DNA of 10,181 bases from Pseudomonadota bacterium (GTDB taxonomy: Bacteria; Pseudomonadota; Gammaproteobacteria; Acidiferrobacterales; Acidiferrobacteraceae): positions 1-10,181 of the forward strand of contig JAJYPQ010000112.1 in the NCBI GenBank assembly GCA_021795255.1, written 5' to 3'. Made by a program: the position numbers and the translations under genes. Every line of letters begins with the position of its first letter. Position 1 is the stretch's first letter. Below are positions 1 to 5,844 of this stretch, one piece after another. Below the pieces are notes generated by a model. That model saw only the letters and a program-made list of their open reading frames with translations, did no database searches and was not told the origin of the DNA.

Positions 1-18
1 CGGAATAGCGCAAGGATG

Positions 19-38
19 GCCCCGGATCGCTCCGGGGC
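19..38. terminator. Hairpin downstream of the ardC-like gene
   Basis: A perfect 8-bp stem (GCCCCGGA at 19-26 pairing with TCCGGGGC at 31-38) closes a 4-nt loop, 15 bp beyond the stop codon of the minus-strand ardC-like gene. Read on the minus strand, the loop is GCGA, a GNRA-type tetraloop. There is no T tract on the minus strand, so it may be a weak or Rho-assisted terminator or an mRNA-stabilising 3' hairpin. The structure is directly visible. The function is inferred. Confidence 0.45.
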
Positions 39-52
39 TTCCCTGGTCGGCG

Positions 53-1003
53 CTACGCGGCCTCCGTCCGCGCCTCGGCATTGTGCCCCTTGATGAACGT
101 GGCGGCCTTGCTGGCGGCTGCGGCGGCCGTGAAGACGGCCTTCCGATCACTACGCAGCACGCGGACCCAGTGCGCCAGATAGTCGGCATGGTCGGCGCGG
201 GTCTGTGGCAGGATGCCGACCTCGGCGCAGAGGAATGCAGCCCCAAGCTCGGCTACCAGCTCCTCCATGGCGTAGGCCTCGTCACCGAAGCGGGTTGAAA
301 ACTGCCGGGCAAGACGGGACTGGTGGCCCGTCGAGTGGGTCGCTTCGTGGTAGGCCACTGAATAGAACGCCTCAGGGCTTACGAAGGTCTCGCGGCTTGG
401 CATGTGAATCTCGTCCCGGCTTGGGATATAGCAGGCCTGGGTCCCGCCTTCGCGGATGGGGGCCGGCGTGTGCTGCAAGAGGGCTTCGGCGTCGACCAGG
501 ACCTCGAAGGCCGGACGGGCTTCCGTGGCCGGGGCTGTGATGCCGTCGATCTGGTCGAGGTTGAACACGCGAAAGGATTTGAGGACAGCACCCGTCTTGG
601 TCTCGGTCTCGCCGGTCTCGGTGTTGGTCTCCTGCGACTCCCAGGGCTTATAGAAGATGCACAATTCGGAATGCTCACCCTTGCGCACCTGGCCGCCCAT
701 GGCCTGCGCCTGGCGGTATGTGAGCCAGTACGGGGACTTGTACCCGCGCGACATCGCGGCACCCCATAGGATGAGCGTGTTCATGCCCGTGTAGGGCTTG
801 CCGGTGGCGAGGTTCAGCGGTAAGGACGGCTGGGCGTCCCACAAGCGGCGGCCCTGGCCCTGGCTGGTCTCCATGGCCTCCAAAATCTGATTCGTGACCT
901 GCTGGTAGATGTCGAAGGTTTCGCCCCCCTGCGGATTGTTGAGACCCGAACCCTCGACCTTGACTTGGCTTCTGGCGTCCTGCTTGCGGCTGTTCGTATT
1001 CAT
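53..1003 (-). CDS. ardC: ArdC-like antirestriction protein (ssDNA-binding domain plus zincin metallopeptidase)
   Basis: The 316-aa product matches the ArdC/DUF1738 architecture. The N-terminal half (about residues 30-150) has the family signatures TGKPYTGMNTLILW, SPYWLTYRQAQAMGG and VRKGEHS, associated with single-stranded DNA binding. The C-terminal half (about 165-310) is a zincin-like peptidase domain with HEATH at 219-223 (an HExxH zinc site) and a downstream EELVAELGAAF helix that could supply the third metal ligand. ArdC proteins of conjugative plasmids protect incoming DNA from host restriction in recipients. The ATG at 1001-1003 is preceded by AGGAG (1011-1015 on the plus strand) at 7-nt spacing, which supports this start. 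No signal peptide is seen, so it should be cytoplasmic. The gene lies downstream of the ATPase gene on the same strand, but a gap of about 390 bp makes co-transcription uncertain. The family call is firm; the antirestriction role is known from homologues. Confidence 0.88.
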   Translation of the reverse strand: MNTNSRKQDARSQVKVEGSGLNNPQGGETFDIYQQVTNQILEAMETSQGQGRRLWDAQPSLPLNLATGKPYTGMNTLILWGAAMSRGYKSPYWLTYRQAQAMGGQVRKGEHSELCIFYKPWESQETNTETGETETKTGAVLKSFRVFNLDQIDGITAPATEARPAFEVLVDAEALLQHTPAPIREGGTQACYIPSRDEIHMPSRETFVSPEAFYSVAYHEATHSTGHQSRLARQFSTRFGDEAYAMEELVAELGAAFLCAEVGILPQTRADHADYLAHWVRVLRSDRKAVFTAAAAASKAATFIKGHNAEARTEAA

Positions 1004-1010
1004 GTCTTGT

Positions 1011-1015
1011 CTCCT
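1011..1015 (-). promoter_or_regulatory. Shine-Dalgarno site of the ardC-like gene
   Basis: AGGAG on the minus strand lies 7 nt upstream of the ATG at 1001-1003. It is a strong ribosome binding site that fixes the start of the gene. Confidence 0.8.
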
Positions 1016-1121
1016 GTTTGTGTGGTCCTGCGTCTTGCGTCAACCGTCGCCCTCACTGAGGGCCGCGTCAGCGAGCGGGTTACGACCGGCGGGGACCGTG
1101 ACAACGGGGGTATCGTTGGCG

Positions 1122-1344
1122 CGGGACCTGCAAGGGAGTCGCGAGCGCAAGCGGCACCGGGCGACGGCTGACGCTGGCAGGACCATGGAGACAAGGGAGG
1201 AATGGAGAACAGCCGCTGGACGCCGGGTTACAAGCCCTTGACCGCTCTTGACCGATTTGAGATTTTGCCTTGTTTTGGGGGTACTTAGGGTAAGGGGTCG
1301 CCCGAGATCGTCGTTCCTGGGGCTTCTCAGGCGGCCGTTTTTTG
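1122..1344. repeat. Diverged direct repeat, copy A
   Basis: This lies in the gene-free stretch between the ardC-like start and the ATPase stop. It shares ordered words with copy B at 8909-9124. AGGGAGTCGCGAGCG (1133-1147) matches AGGGAGACGCGAGCG (8920-8934). GCAGGACCATGGAGAC (1177-1192) is identical at 8965-8980. CGCCGGGTTA (1221-1230) matches CGGCGGGTTA (9000-9009). GCGGCCGTTTTTTG (1331-1344) is identical at 9111-9124. Spacing between words is nearly conserved (44 versus 45, then 154 versus 146). The middle is diverged. Read on the minus strand, the 1331-1344 word could encode the tail ..QKTAA plus a stop, as in the end of the intact methylase gene. A tandem CTTGACCG motif is at about 1238-1254. 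No gene is evident here. Confidence 0.75.
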
Positions 1345-1358
1345 TGTGGGGAGAGATG

Positions 1359-1378
1359 AGAGGCCCCGAAGGGCCTCT
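1359..1378 (-). terminator. UUCG-loop hairpin after the ATPase gene
   Basis: On the minus strand, AGAGGCCC, TTCG and GGGCCTCT form an 8-bp perfect stem with a UUCG tetraloop, 12 bp past the ATPase stop codon. UUCG-capped GC stems are typical of intrinsic terminators and stabilising 3' hairpins. No T run follows on either strand, so efficient Rho-independent termination is uncertain. Confidence 0.5.
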
Positions 1379-1390
1379 GTGCCTCTGGGG

Positions 1391-2071
1391 CTATACCTTG
1401 AGTTTCACGCTGGTTGCCAGGCAGGGCCCGTCACCCTGTATGCGGAGGGACAGACACCCGCTCAACGGGGGCAGGTGCCCGAGCGCGCGCGCCCATTTTT
1501 CTCCGATCTCGCGCGCCGCCAGCTCCGCCGTCTCGTTATCCCCCATACGTAAAAATAACAGCGTCCGGGGCACCGACCACAAGGTCTCATAACCGTGCGC
1601 TTTGATCTGCCCAATCGATTGCGCCGTGGCGATCACCGTGACCCCGGAGCCTTCTGCAAGCGCCGCCTCGATCGTCGCGGTGGGCACATCGTACGGCAGC
1701 TCGTCCAGGACCAGCCACATCTTTTGCCCCTGGGCCTCGTCCACGACCTGTTTAATAAGGCGCGCGTGGTGGCTGCGGCTTAGGTCGTCGGTCAAGAATA
1801 TGAAGCGCCCCTCTACCGTCGTCACCTCGGGCGCGTCCAGGGGACTGATGATGGTGTCGCGCGCGGGGTCATAGAGGGTATCCGCGAGCGCTCCGGTCGG
1901 GTCGTATATCACTGCGCCGTCGCCACGGCGACGGATGGCGTGCAGTAGCTCCTGGACTGCTACCGTTTTGCCGGTACCGGGCTGGCCTACCAGCAGGACG
2001 TGATGGTGCTCGAGATCGTAGGGCAACGGTACGCCGCCGATTTTCAGTGCGAGATTTTCCTCGTCGTTCAT
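1391..2071 (-). CDS. Short TraD/TrwB-like P-loop ATPase (type IV coupling protein-like, truncated architecture)
   Basis: The predicted protein has 226 residues. Near the N-terminus, the segment KIGGVPLPYDLEHHHVLLVG leads into a Walker A motif (GQPGTGKT, about 29-36), as in TraD-type coupling proteins. RRRGDGAVIYDPTGALADTLYDPARD (about 48-72) matches the coupling-protein strand-helix unit. Walker B is MWLVLDE (118-124), followed by ALAEGSGVTVIATAQSIGQI (138-156), which resembles the family's Q-containing motif. Coupling proteins are usually about 500-700 aa. This one lacks the N-terminal membrane helices and most of the region between the two Walker motifs where the all-alpha DNA-binding domain sits. 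It may be a soluble partial coupling protein, a DNA-processing ATPase or a degraded copy. The ATG at 2069-2071 has AAAGGAG 7 nt upstream. The in-frame TTG at 2089 overlaps that site and is not favoured. Confidence 0.75.
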   Translation of the reverse strand: MNDEENLALKIGGVPLPYDLEHHHVLLVGQPGTGKTVAVQELLHAIRRRGDGAVIYDPTGALADTLYDPARDTIISPLDAPEVTTVEGRFIFLTDDLSRSHHARLIKQVVDEAQGQKMWLVLDELPYDVPTATIEAALAEGSGVTVIATAQSIGQIKAHGYETLWSVPRTLLFLRMGDNETAELAAREIGEKWARALGHLPPLSGCLSLRIQGDGPCLATSVKLKV

Positions 2072-2078
2072 AGAAAAG

Positions 2079-2107
2079 CTCCTTTCCAAGGCCGGCCAAC
2101 CCGGCCT
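2079..2107 (-). promoter_or_regulatory. Shine-Dalgarno site and adjacent inverted repeat upstream of the ATPase gene
   Basis: AAAGGAG (2079-2085, minus strand) is a near-perfect ribosome binding site. Directly upstream, AGGCCGG (2089-2095 on the plus strand) and CCGGCCT (2101-2107) form a perfect 7-bp inverted repeat with a 5-nt loop, ending three bases from the site. It could be a leader hairpin affecting ribosome access or an operator. The structure is visible; its role is inferred. Confidence 0.5.
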
Positions 2108-2132
2108 GTATGGTTATCAGAGCGAGCGGAAA

Positions 2133-2160
2133 TTGCTCCTGCGAACGGACACGCTATACG
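2133..2160 (+). promoter_or_regulatory. Weak sigma70-type promoter candidate for the glycan block
   Basis: A -35-like TTGCTC and a -10-like TATACG are 16 bp apart on the plus strand, upstream of the first glycosyltransferase gene. Each hexamer matches consensus only partly (3/6 and 4/6), and the distance to the gene is about 280 bp. This is a weak inference. Confidence 0.22.
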
Positions 2161-2437
2161 CGGGATTTATCCTGGGCGCCCGGTCCCACAGGTATCCTCC
2201 GGCGATCCTTGTGCGATGCCACGGGCAAATGCCACAGGCATGCTCAAAGGCCATAGGCCGACGAAGGACATATTCGCGCACTTGGCGCCATCCGGCCTTT
2301 GGGGTAATCTTGCGGGTACTATCACAATAACTACGGGCATTCGGGGTATGTAGGGACAAACTCGGGGGGGGGCGACTACTGCCAGTCAAGTCGCGCCATC
2401 GGTTCACGCACCGGCATCCGAATACCGAAGCCGTCTA

Positions 2438-3574
2438 CTGTATGTCTGTCCGGAAGACCGCTTCTTTTGCACCCACTTTCTTGAACGCGCGGTAGCCGCC
2501 CGCAAGGCCGGCTACGAGGTCCTGGTCCTGGCGCCCGACACGGGCTCCGGTTCGGTCATCGAAGGCGACGGTCTTACCTTTGTGCCGTTGGCCTTGAAGC
2601 GCCACGGCACCAATCCTTTGGCCGAATTGGTGGGCACCGCGCATTTGACGCGCCTCTATCGCCGCCTCGCGCCCGATATCGTCCACCACATCGGCTTGAA
2701 GCTCATCTTCCGGGGAACGCTCGCCGCGCGGCTCGCGCGTGTGCCTCATATCGTGAATGCCCCGGTCGGCATGGGCTTTGTGTTTTCCTCGCAATCGCTC
2801 AAGGCTCGCCTCCTGCAGCCTGTCGTGCGCGCCGGCTTAAAGCAGCTGCTCGCCCCGGGTTCCGCGCGCGTAGTGTTCGAAAACCCCGAGGACCAGGCGG
2901 AGTGCATACGTATGCGGGCGGCTCCCTTAGACCGAACGGTGGTGATTCGCGGGGCCGGCGTTGATACCGAGGGCTTCCGGCCCAGCCCGGAACCGACCGG
3001 GACGCCCGTCGTGGTTATGGCCGCACGCCTTCTGTGGGCCAAAGGCGTGGGCGTCTTCGTGGAAGCCGCCCGGCTCTTGAAGGCCCAGGGCGTGAATGTC
3101 CGCTGTGTCCTCGTGGGCGGCGTGGATCTCGCCAATGCCGCCTCGGTCCCCGAGGCCCAGCTGAGGGCGTGGCATGAGGAAGGCGTTATCGAGTGGCGCG
3201 GCTTTCAGAAGGACATTCGCCCGGCCCTGCGCGAAGCTACTCTTTTTTGTCTGCCCACTCATTACCGGGAAGGCCTGCCCAAGGTCATCCTGGAGGCCAT
3301 GGCCATGGGAAGACCCGTCATCACAACGGACACCATTGGGTGCCGTGAGGCCGTCACGAATGGCGACAACGGTGTGTTGATCCCTCCGCGCGATCCCGAG
3401 GCGCTAGCGAAGGCTATCGAACAACTTCTTGATGACACTATCTTGCGTCACCGTTTAGCGAAACGGGGGCGCGAACGGGCCGAACGCGAATTCGCGGCAC
3501 CCGTGGTGATCGGGAAAACGTTGGCTGTATACGAGGATATACTGACATCCTCCGCATGGCCGGTGAGCGCATGA
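2438..3574 (+). CDS. GT4-family glycosyltransferase (GT-B fold), start uncertain
   Basis: This is a retaining GT-B glycosyltransferase of the GT4/Glycos_transf_1 type. The C-terminal domain has PVVVMAARLLWAKGV, the nucleotide-sugar loop VLVGG, and the hallmark E-x7-E in REGLPKVILEAMAMGRPVITTD (E278 and E286 if counted from 2438). The N-terminal domain begins with LLYVCPEDRFFCTHFLERAVAARKAGYEV, a typical first strand and helix encoded from about 2435. The frame is open from 2354, but no in-frame ATG, GTG or TTG occurs before GTG 2582, which would cut off that conserved beginning. CTG 2438 is used here as a provisional start, giving 378 aa, a normal family length. Starting at GTG 2582 would give 330 aa. 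The stop codon overlaps the galE start in ATGA. It probably adds a hexose or similar sugar to a lipid-linked glycan; donor and acceptor are not readable from sequence. Confidence 0.82.
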   Translation: MYVCPEDRFFCTHFLERAVAARKAGYEVLVLAPDTGSGSVIEGDGLTFVPLALKRHGTNPLAELVGTAHLTRLYRRLAPDIVHHIGLKLIFRGTLAARLARVPHIVNAPVGMGFVFSSQSLKARLLQPVVRAGLKQLLAPGSARVVFENPEDQAECIRMRAAPLDRTVVIRGAGVDTEGFRPSPEPTGTPVVVMAARLLWAKGVGVFVEAARLLKAQGVNVRCVLVGGVDLANAASVPEAQLRAWHEEGVIEWRGFQKDIRPALREATLFCLPTHYREGLPKVILEAMAMGRPVITTDTIGCREAVTNGDNGVLIPPRDPEALAKAIEQLLDDTILRHRLAKRGRERAEREFAAPVVIGKTLAVYEDILTSSAWPVSA

Positions 3575-4605
3575 AGCGCATTTTGGTGACAGGCGGCACA
3601 GGATATATTGGGTCCCATGCGTGTGTCGCTCTCCTCACCCAGGGCTTTGAGGTGGAGGTAGTCGACAATCTGAGCAACAGTCATCGCGATGTCCTGCCGC
3701 GTATCGAGGCCCTCGGGGGCCGTCCCGTTACCTTTTATGAGGCCGATGTGCGCGACCGTGCGGCGCTCCAGGCCATCTTTGCTGCCGCCCCGATCGACGC
3801 CGTAATCCATTTCGCGGGACTTAAGGCCGTAGGGGAATCGACAGAACAACCCCTGCGCTACTACGACAACAACGTCCAAGGGACCCTGACGCTCTGTCAG
3901 GTCATGAGCGAAGCGCGGGTCAAGACCCTGATCTTTAGTTCGTCTGCGACCGTCTATGGAGAGGCCAAGGACCTACCTTTGCATGAAGGCAGCCCCATAA
4001 GCGCCAGCAATCCTTATGGTTGGTCGAAGATCATGGTGGAACAGATCCTCACCGACATGAAAGCGGCCGATTCGGCTTGGCGCATCGCCAACCTCCGGTA
4101 TTTCAATCCCGTCGGTGCCCATGAGAGCGGTCAGATTGGCGAGAACCCGCAGGGCACGCCTAATAATCTTATGCCCTATGTCTGTCAGGTCGCCATGGGT
4201 CAGCGGCCGGCACTCACCATCCACGGCAATGATTATCCGACCCCGGACGGTACTGGCGTGCGCGATTACATTCATGTCATGGACTTGGTCGGGGGCCATA
4301 TCGCGGCCCTTCGGTATCTGGAGCAGCACGCGGAGCTCGTCACAGTGAACTTAGGCACGGGTCAGGGCACTTCGGTTTTGGAACTTGTCACCGCCTTTGG
4401 CCACGCCTGTGGCCGCCCGGTGCCCTATACCGTGGGCCCGCGTCGGCCGGGTGATATTGCCGCCTGCTGGGCCAATCCCAACCTTGCACAAGCACTTTTT
4501 GGGTGGCGGGCCCGTTATGACGTGGATGCGATGTGTCGGGACGCGTGGCGATGGATTCGCTCTCGGGCACCCAGGTTAGAAGATCTGAATACCCTGCACG
4601 GATAA
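3571..4605 (+). CDS. galE: UDP-glucose 4-epimerase
   Basis: GalE reversibly interconverts UDP-glucose and UDP-galactose in the cytoplasm, supplying UDP-galactopyranose to the Glf enzyme encoded next. The 344-aa product is full length. It is an extended short-chain dehydrogenase with the NAD-binding TGGTGYIGSH near residue 7, the catalytic SSSATVYG (123-130) and NPYGWSK (Y149, K153), and the GalE signatures FNPVGAHESGQIGENPQGTPNNLMPYV (178-204) and GTGVRDYIHVMDL. ATG 3571 is chosen because MKRILVTGG is the usual N-terminus and its ATG overlaps the upstream stop codon (ATGA), showing translational coupling. The in-frame ATG at 3556 would add five residues lying within the preceding gene. A hairpin terminator follows directly after the stop codon. 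The function is firmly supported. Confidence 0.95.
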   Translation: MKRILVTGGTGYIGSHACVALLTQGFEVEVVDNLSNSHRDVLPRIEALGGRPVTFYEADVRDRAALQAIFAAAPIDAVIHFAGLKAVGESTEQPLRYYDNNVQGTLTLCQVMSEARVKTLIFSSSATVYGEAKDLPLHEGSPISASNPYGWSKIMVEQILTDMKAADSAWRIANLRYFNPVGAHESGQIGENPQGTPNNLMPYVCQVAMGQRPALTIHGNDYPTPDGTGVRDYIHVMDLVGGHIAALRYLEQHAELVTVNLGTGQGTSVLELVTAFGHACGRPVPYTVGPRRPGDIAACWANPNLAQALFGWRARYDVDAMCRDAWRWIRSRAPRLEDLNTLHG

Positions 4606-4631
4606 GGCGTCGGGGGCGGCGCCTCGTTTTT
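4605..4631 (+). terminator. Intrinsic terminator or attenuator between galE and glf
   Basis: AGGCGTC (4605-4611) pairs with GGCGCCT (4618-4624) in a 7-bp stem with one G-T wobble and a 6-nt loop. CG and five T (4627-4631) follow. This is a standard Rho-independent terminator shape. It lies only 22 nt before the glf start, with no clear promoter between, so partial read-through or an internal promoter must feed glf and the following genes. Confidence 0.7.
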
Positions 4632-4653
4632 CAATGACTATTTGAGAGTACGC

Positions 4654-5808
4654 ATGAAGAGAATCGCAATTGCCGGCGCCGGACTCACAGGGTCCGTGAT
4701 CGCTCATACGCTGGCGGCCCATGGCTATGAAGTAGAAGTGTTTGAGAATCGTGACCACGTGGCTGGTAACTGTCATACCGCACGAGATCCAGAGACAGGT
4801 GTCATGCTGCACGTCTATGGTCCCCATATCTTTCACACCAGCAATGAAGAGGTCTGGAATTTCATTCGCCAATTCGACGAATTCATGCCGTTTACGAATC
4901 GCGTGAAGGCCGTGACGCATGGGCGGGTGTTTTCGTTACCTGTCAACCTCCTGACGATAAACCAGTTTTTTGGCAAAACGCTTTCACCGACTGAGGCCGC
5001 CTCGTTCCTGGAGACATTGGGAGACAAGACCATACAAGACCCACAGACCTTCGAAGAGCAGGCCCTGCGTTTCGTGGGGCGTGATCTTTATGAGGCATTT
5101 TTTAAGGGGTATACCCAAAAACAGTGGGGGCGCGACCCTTCGGAATTACCGGCGAGTATTTTGAAGCGGCTACCCGTGCGTTTCAATTATGACGACAACT
5201 ATTACGGCAGTCGCTACCAAGGCATGCCTAAACACGGCTACACTTACATCGTGGAGCGTATGCTTGACTACCCCCACATCACGGTCCATACCGGCACCCC
5301 CTTCGATCGCTCGCTGACCAAGGAGTATGCGCACACCTTTTACACTGGTCCGCTCGATGCCTGGTTTGGTCATAGCGAAGGACGCCTTGGGTATCGCACG
5401 CTGGATTTTCATGTCGAGCGCCATCACGGCGATTATCAAGGGAATGCGGTCATCAACTACTGTGACCGCGATGTTCCCTGGACCCGCATATCTGAACACA
5501 AACATTTTTCCCCTTGGGAATCCTTGGGCGATACGGTCATTTACAAGGAGCACAGCCGGGAATGCGGCGCGGACGATACGCCCTATTACCCGATTCGCCT
5601 GATGAACGATAAACGCCTTCTCGAAACTTACGTGGGTCTCGCGAACCGAGAGCCCCATGTCACCTTCGCGGGACGCCTTGCGACTTATCGTTATCTCGAC
5701 ATGCACATCAGTATTGCCGAAGCGCTGGCGGTTACCAGGCAATTTCTGGATAGCGAAAACTTATCAAATCTGCCTTCAGTTTTTCTTTCCGATCCAATGT
5801 ATTCATGA
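4654..5808 (+). CDS. glf: UDP-galactopyranose mutase
   Basis: Glf is a flavoenzyme that contracts UDP-galactopyranose to UDP-galactofuranose, the donor for all Galf-containing glycans. The 384-aa product has the FAD-binding GAGLTGSVIA (8-17) and acidic strand end VEVFE. Substrate-region signatures include HVYGPHIFHTSNEEVW (53-68), YTQKQWGRDPSELP (153-166, with the conserved Trp at 157), LKRLPVRFNYDDNYY (170-184, with the conserved Arg at 172) and YQGMPKHGYT (188-197). Length is normal for bacterial Glf. ATG 4654 gives the typical MKRIAIAGAG start, with GAGAG about 5 nt upstream. The TTG at 4642 overlaps that ribosome site and is not favoured. The gene follows galE, which makes its substrate, and precedes a Galf transferase that uses its product. 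No missing key residue was noticed. Confidence 0.95.
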   Translation: MKRIAIAGAGLTGSVIAHTLAAHGYEVEVFENRDHVAGNCHTARDPETGVMLHVYGPHIFHTSNEEVWNFIRQFDEFMPFTNRVKAVTHGRVFSLPVNLLTINQFFGKTLSPTEAASFLETLGDKTIQDPQTFEEQALRFVGRDLYEAFFKGYTQKQWGRDPSELPASILKRLPVRFNYDDNYYGSRYQGMPKHGYTYIVERMLDYPHITVHTGTPFDRSLTKEYAHTFYTGPLDAWFGHSEGRLGYRTLDFHVERHHGDYQGNAVINYCDRDVPWTRISEHKHFSPWESLGDTVIYKEHSRECGADDTPYYPIRLMNDKRLLETYVGLANREPHVTFAGRLATYRYLDMHISIAEALAVTRQFLDSENLSNLPSVFLSDPMYS

Positions 5809-5844
5809 CTTCTATATCACGCCTTACTTGGTGGAAATTGATAA

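Larger units (their letters stand above)
2072..2437. other. Spacer between the divergent ATPase and glycan blocks
   Basis: This stretch of about 366 bp separates the minus-strand ATPase gene from the plus-strand glycosyltransferase gene. It holds the inverted repeat next to the ATPase start and a run of nine G at 2364-2372. A weak plus-strand promoter candidate is TTGCTC (2133-2138) with TATACG (2155-2160) at 16-bp spacing. Short ORFs here have no recognisable features and look like chance. No SD-preceded ATG in the glycosyltransferase frame was found. Confidence 0.5.

Noticed and set aside
2072..2089. TTG start at 2089 for the ATPase gene
   Set aside because: The TTG overlaps the AAAGGAG ribosome site that serves the ATG at 2071, and the six extra residues encode that site.
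2000..2353. 117-aa plus-strand frame across the spacer
   Set aside because: It starts inside the ATPase gene, has no family features and ends at the stop just before the glycosyltransferase frame; joining it through the G run does not give a consistent protein.
3556..3570. Upstream ATG for galE
   Set aside because: The MKRILVTGG start at 3571 matches the family and gives an ATGA overlap with the previous stop; the earlier ATG adds unconserved residues.
4642..4653. TTG start for glf
   Set aside because: It overlaps the GAGAG ribosome site of the ATG at 4654, which gives the normal N-terminus.
5170..5742. 190-aa minus-strand frame within glf
   Set aside because: It is a shadow of the highly conserved glf coding frame and has no recognisable domain or ribosome site.
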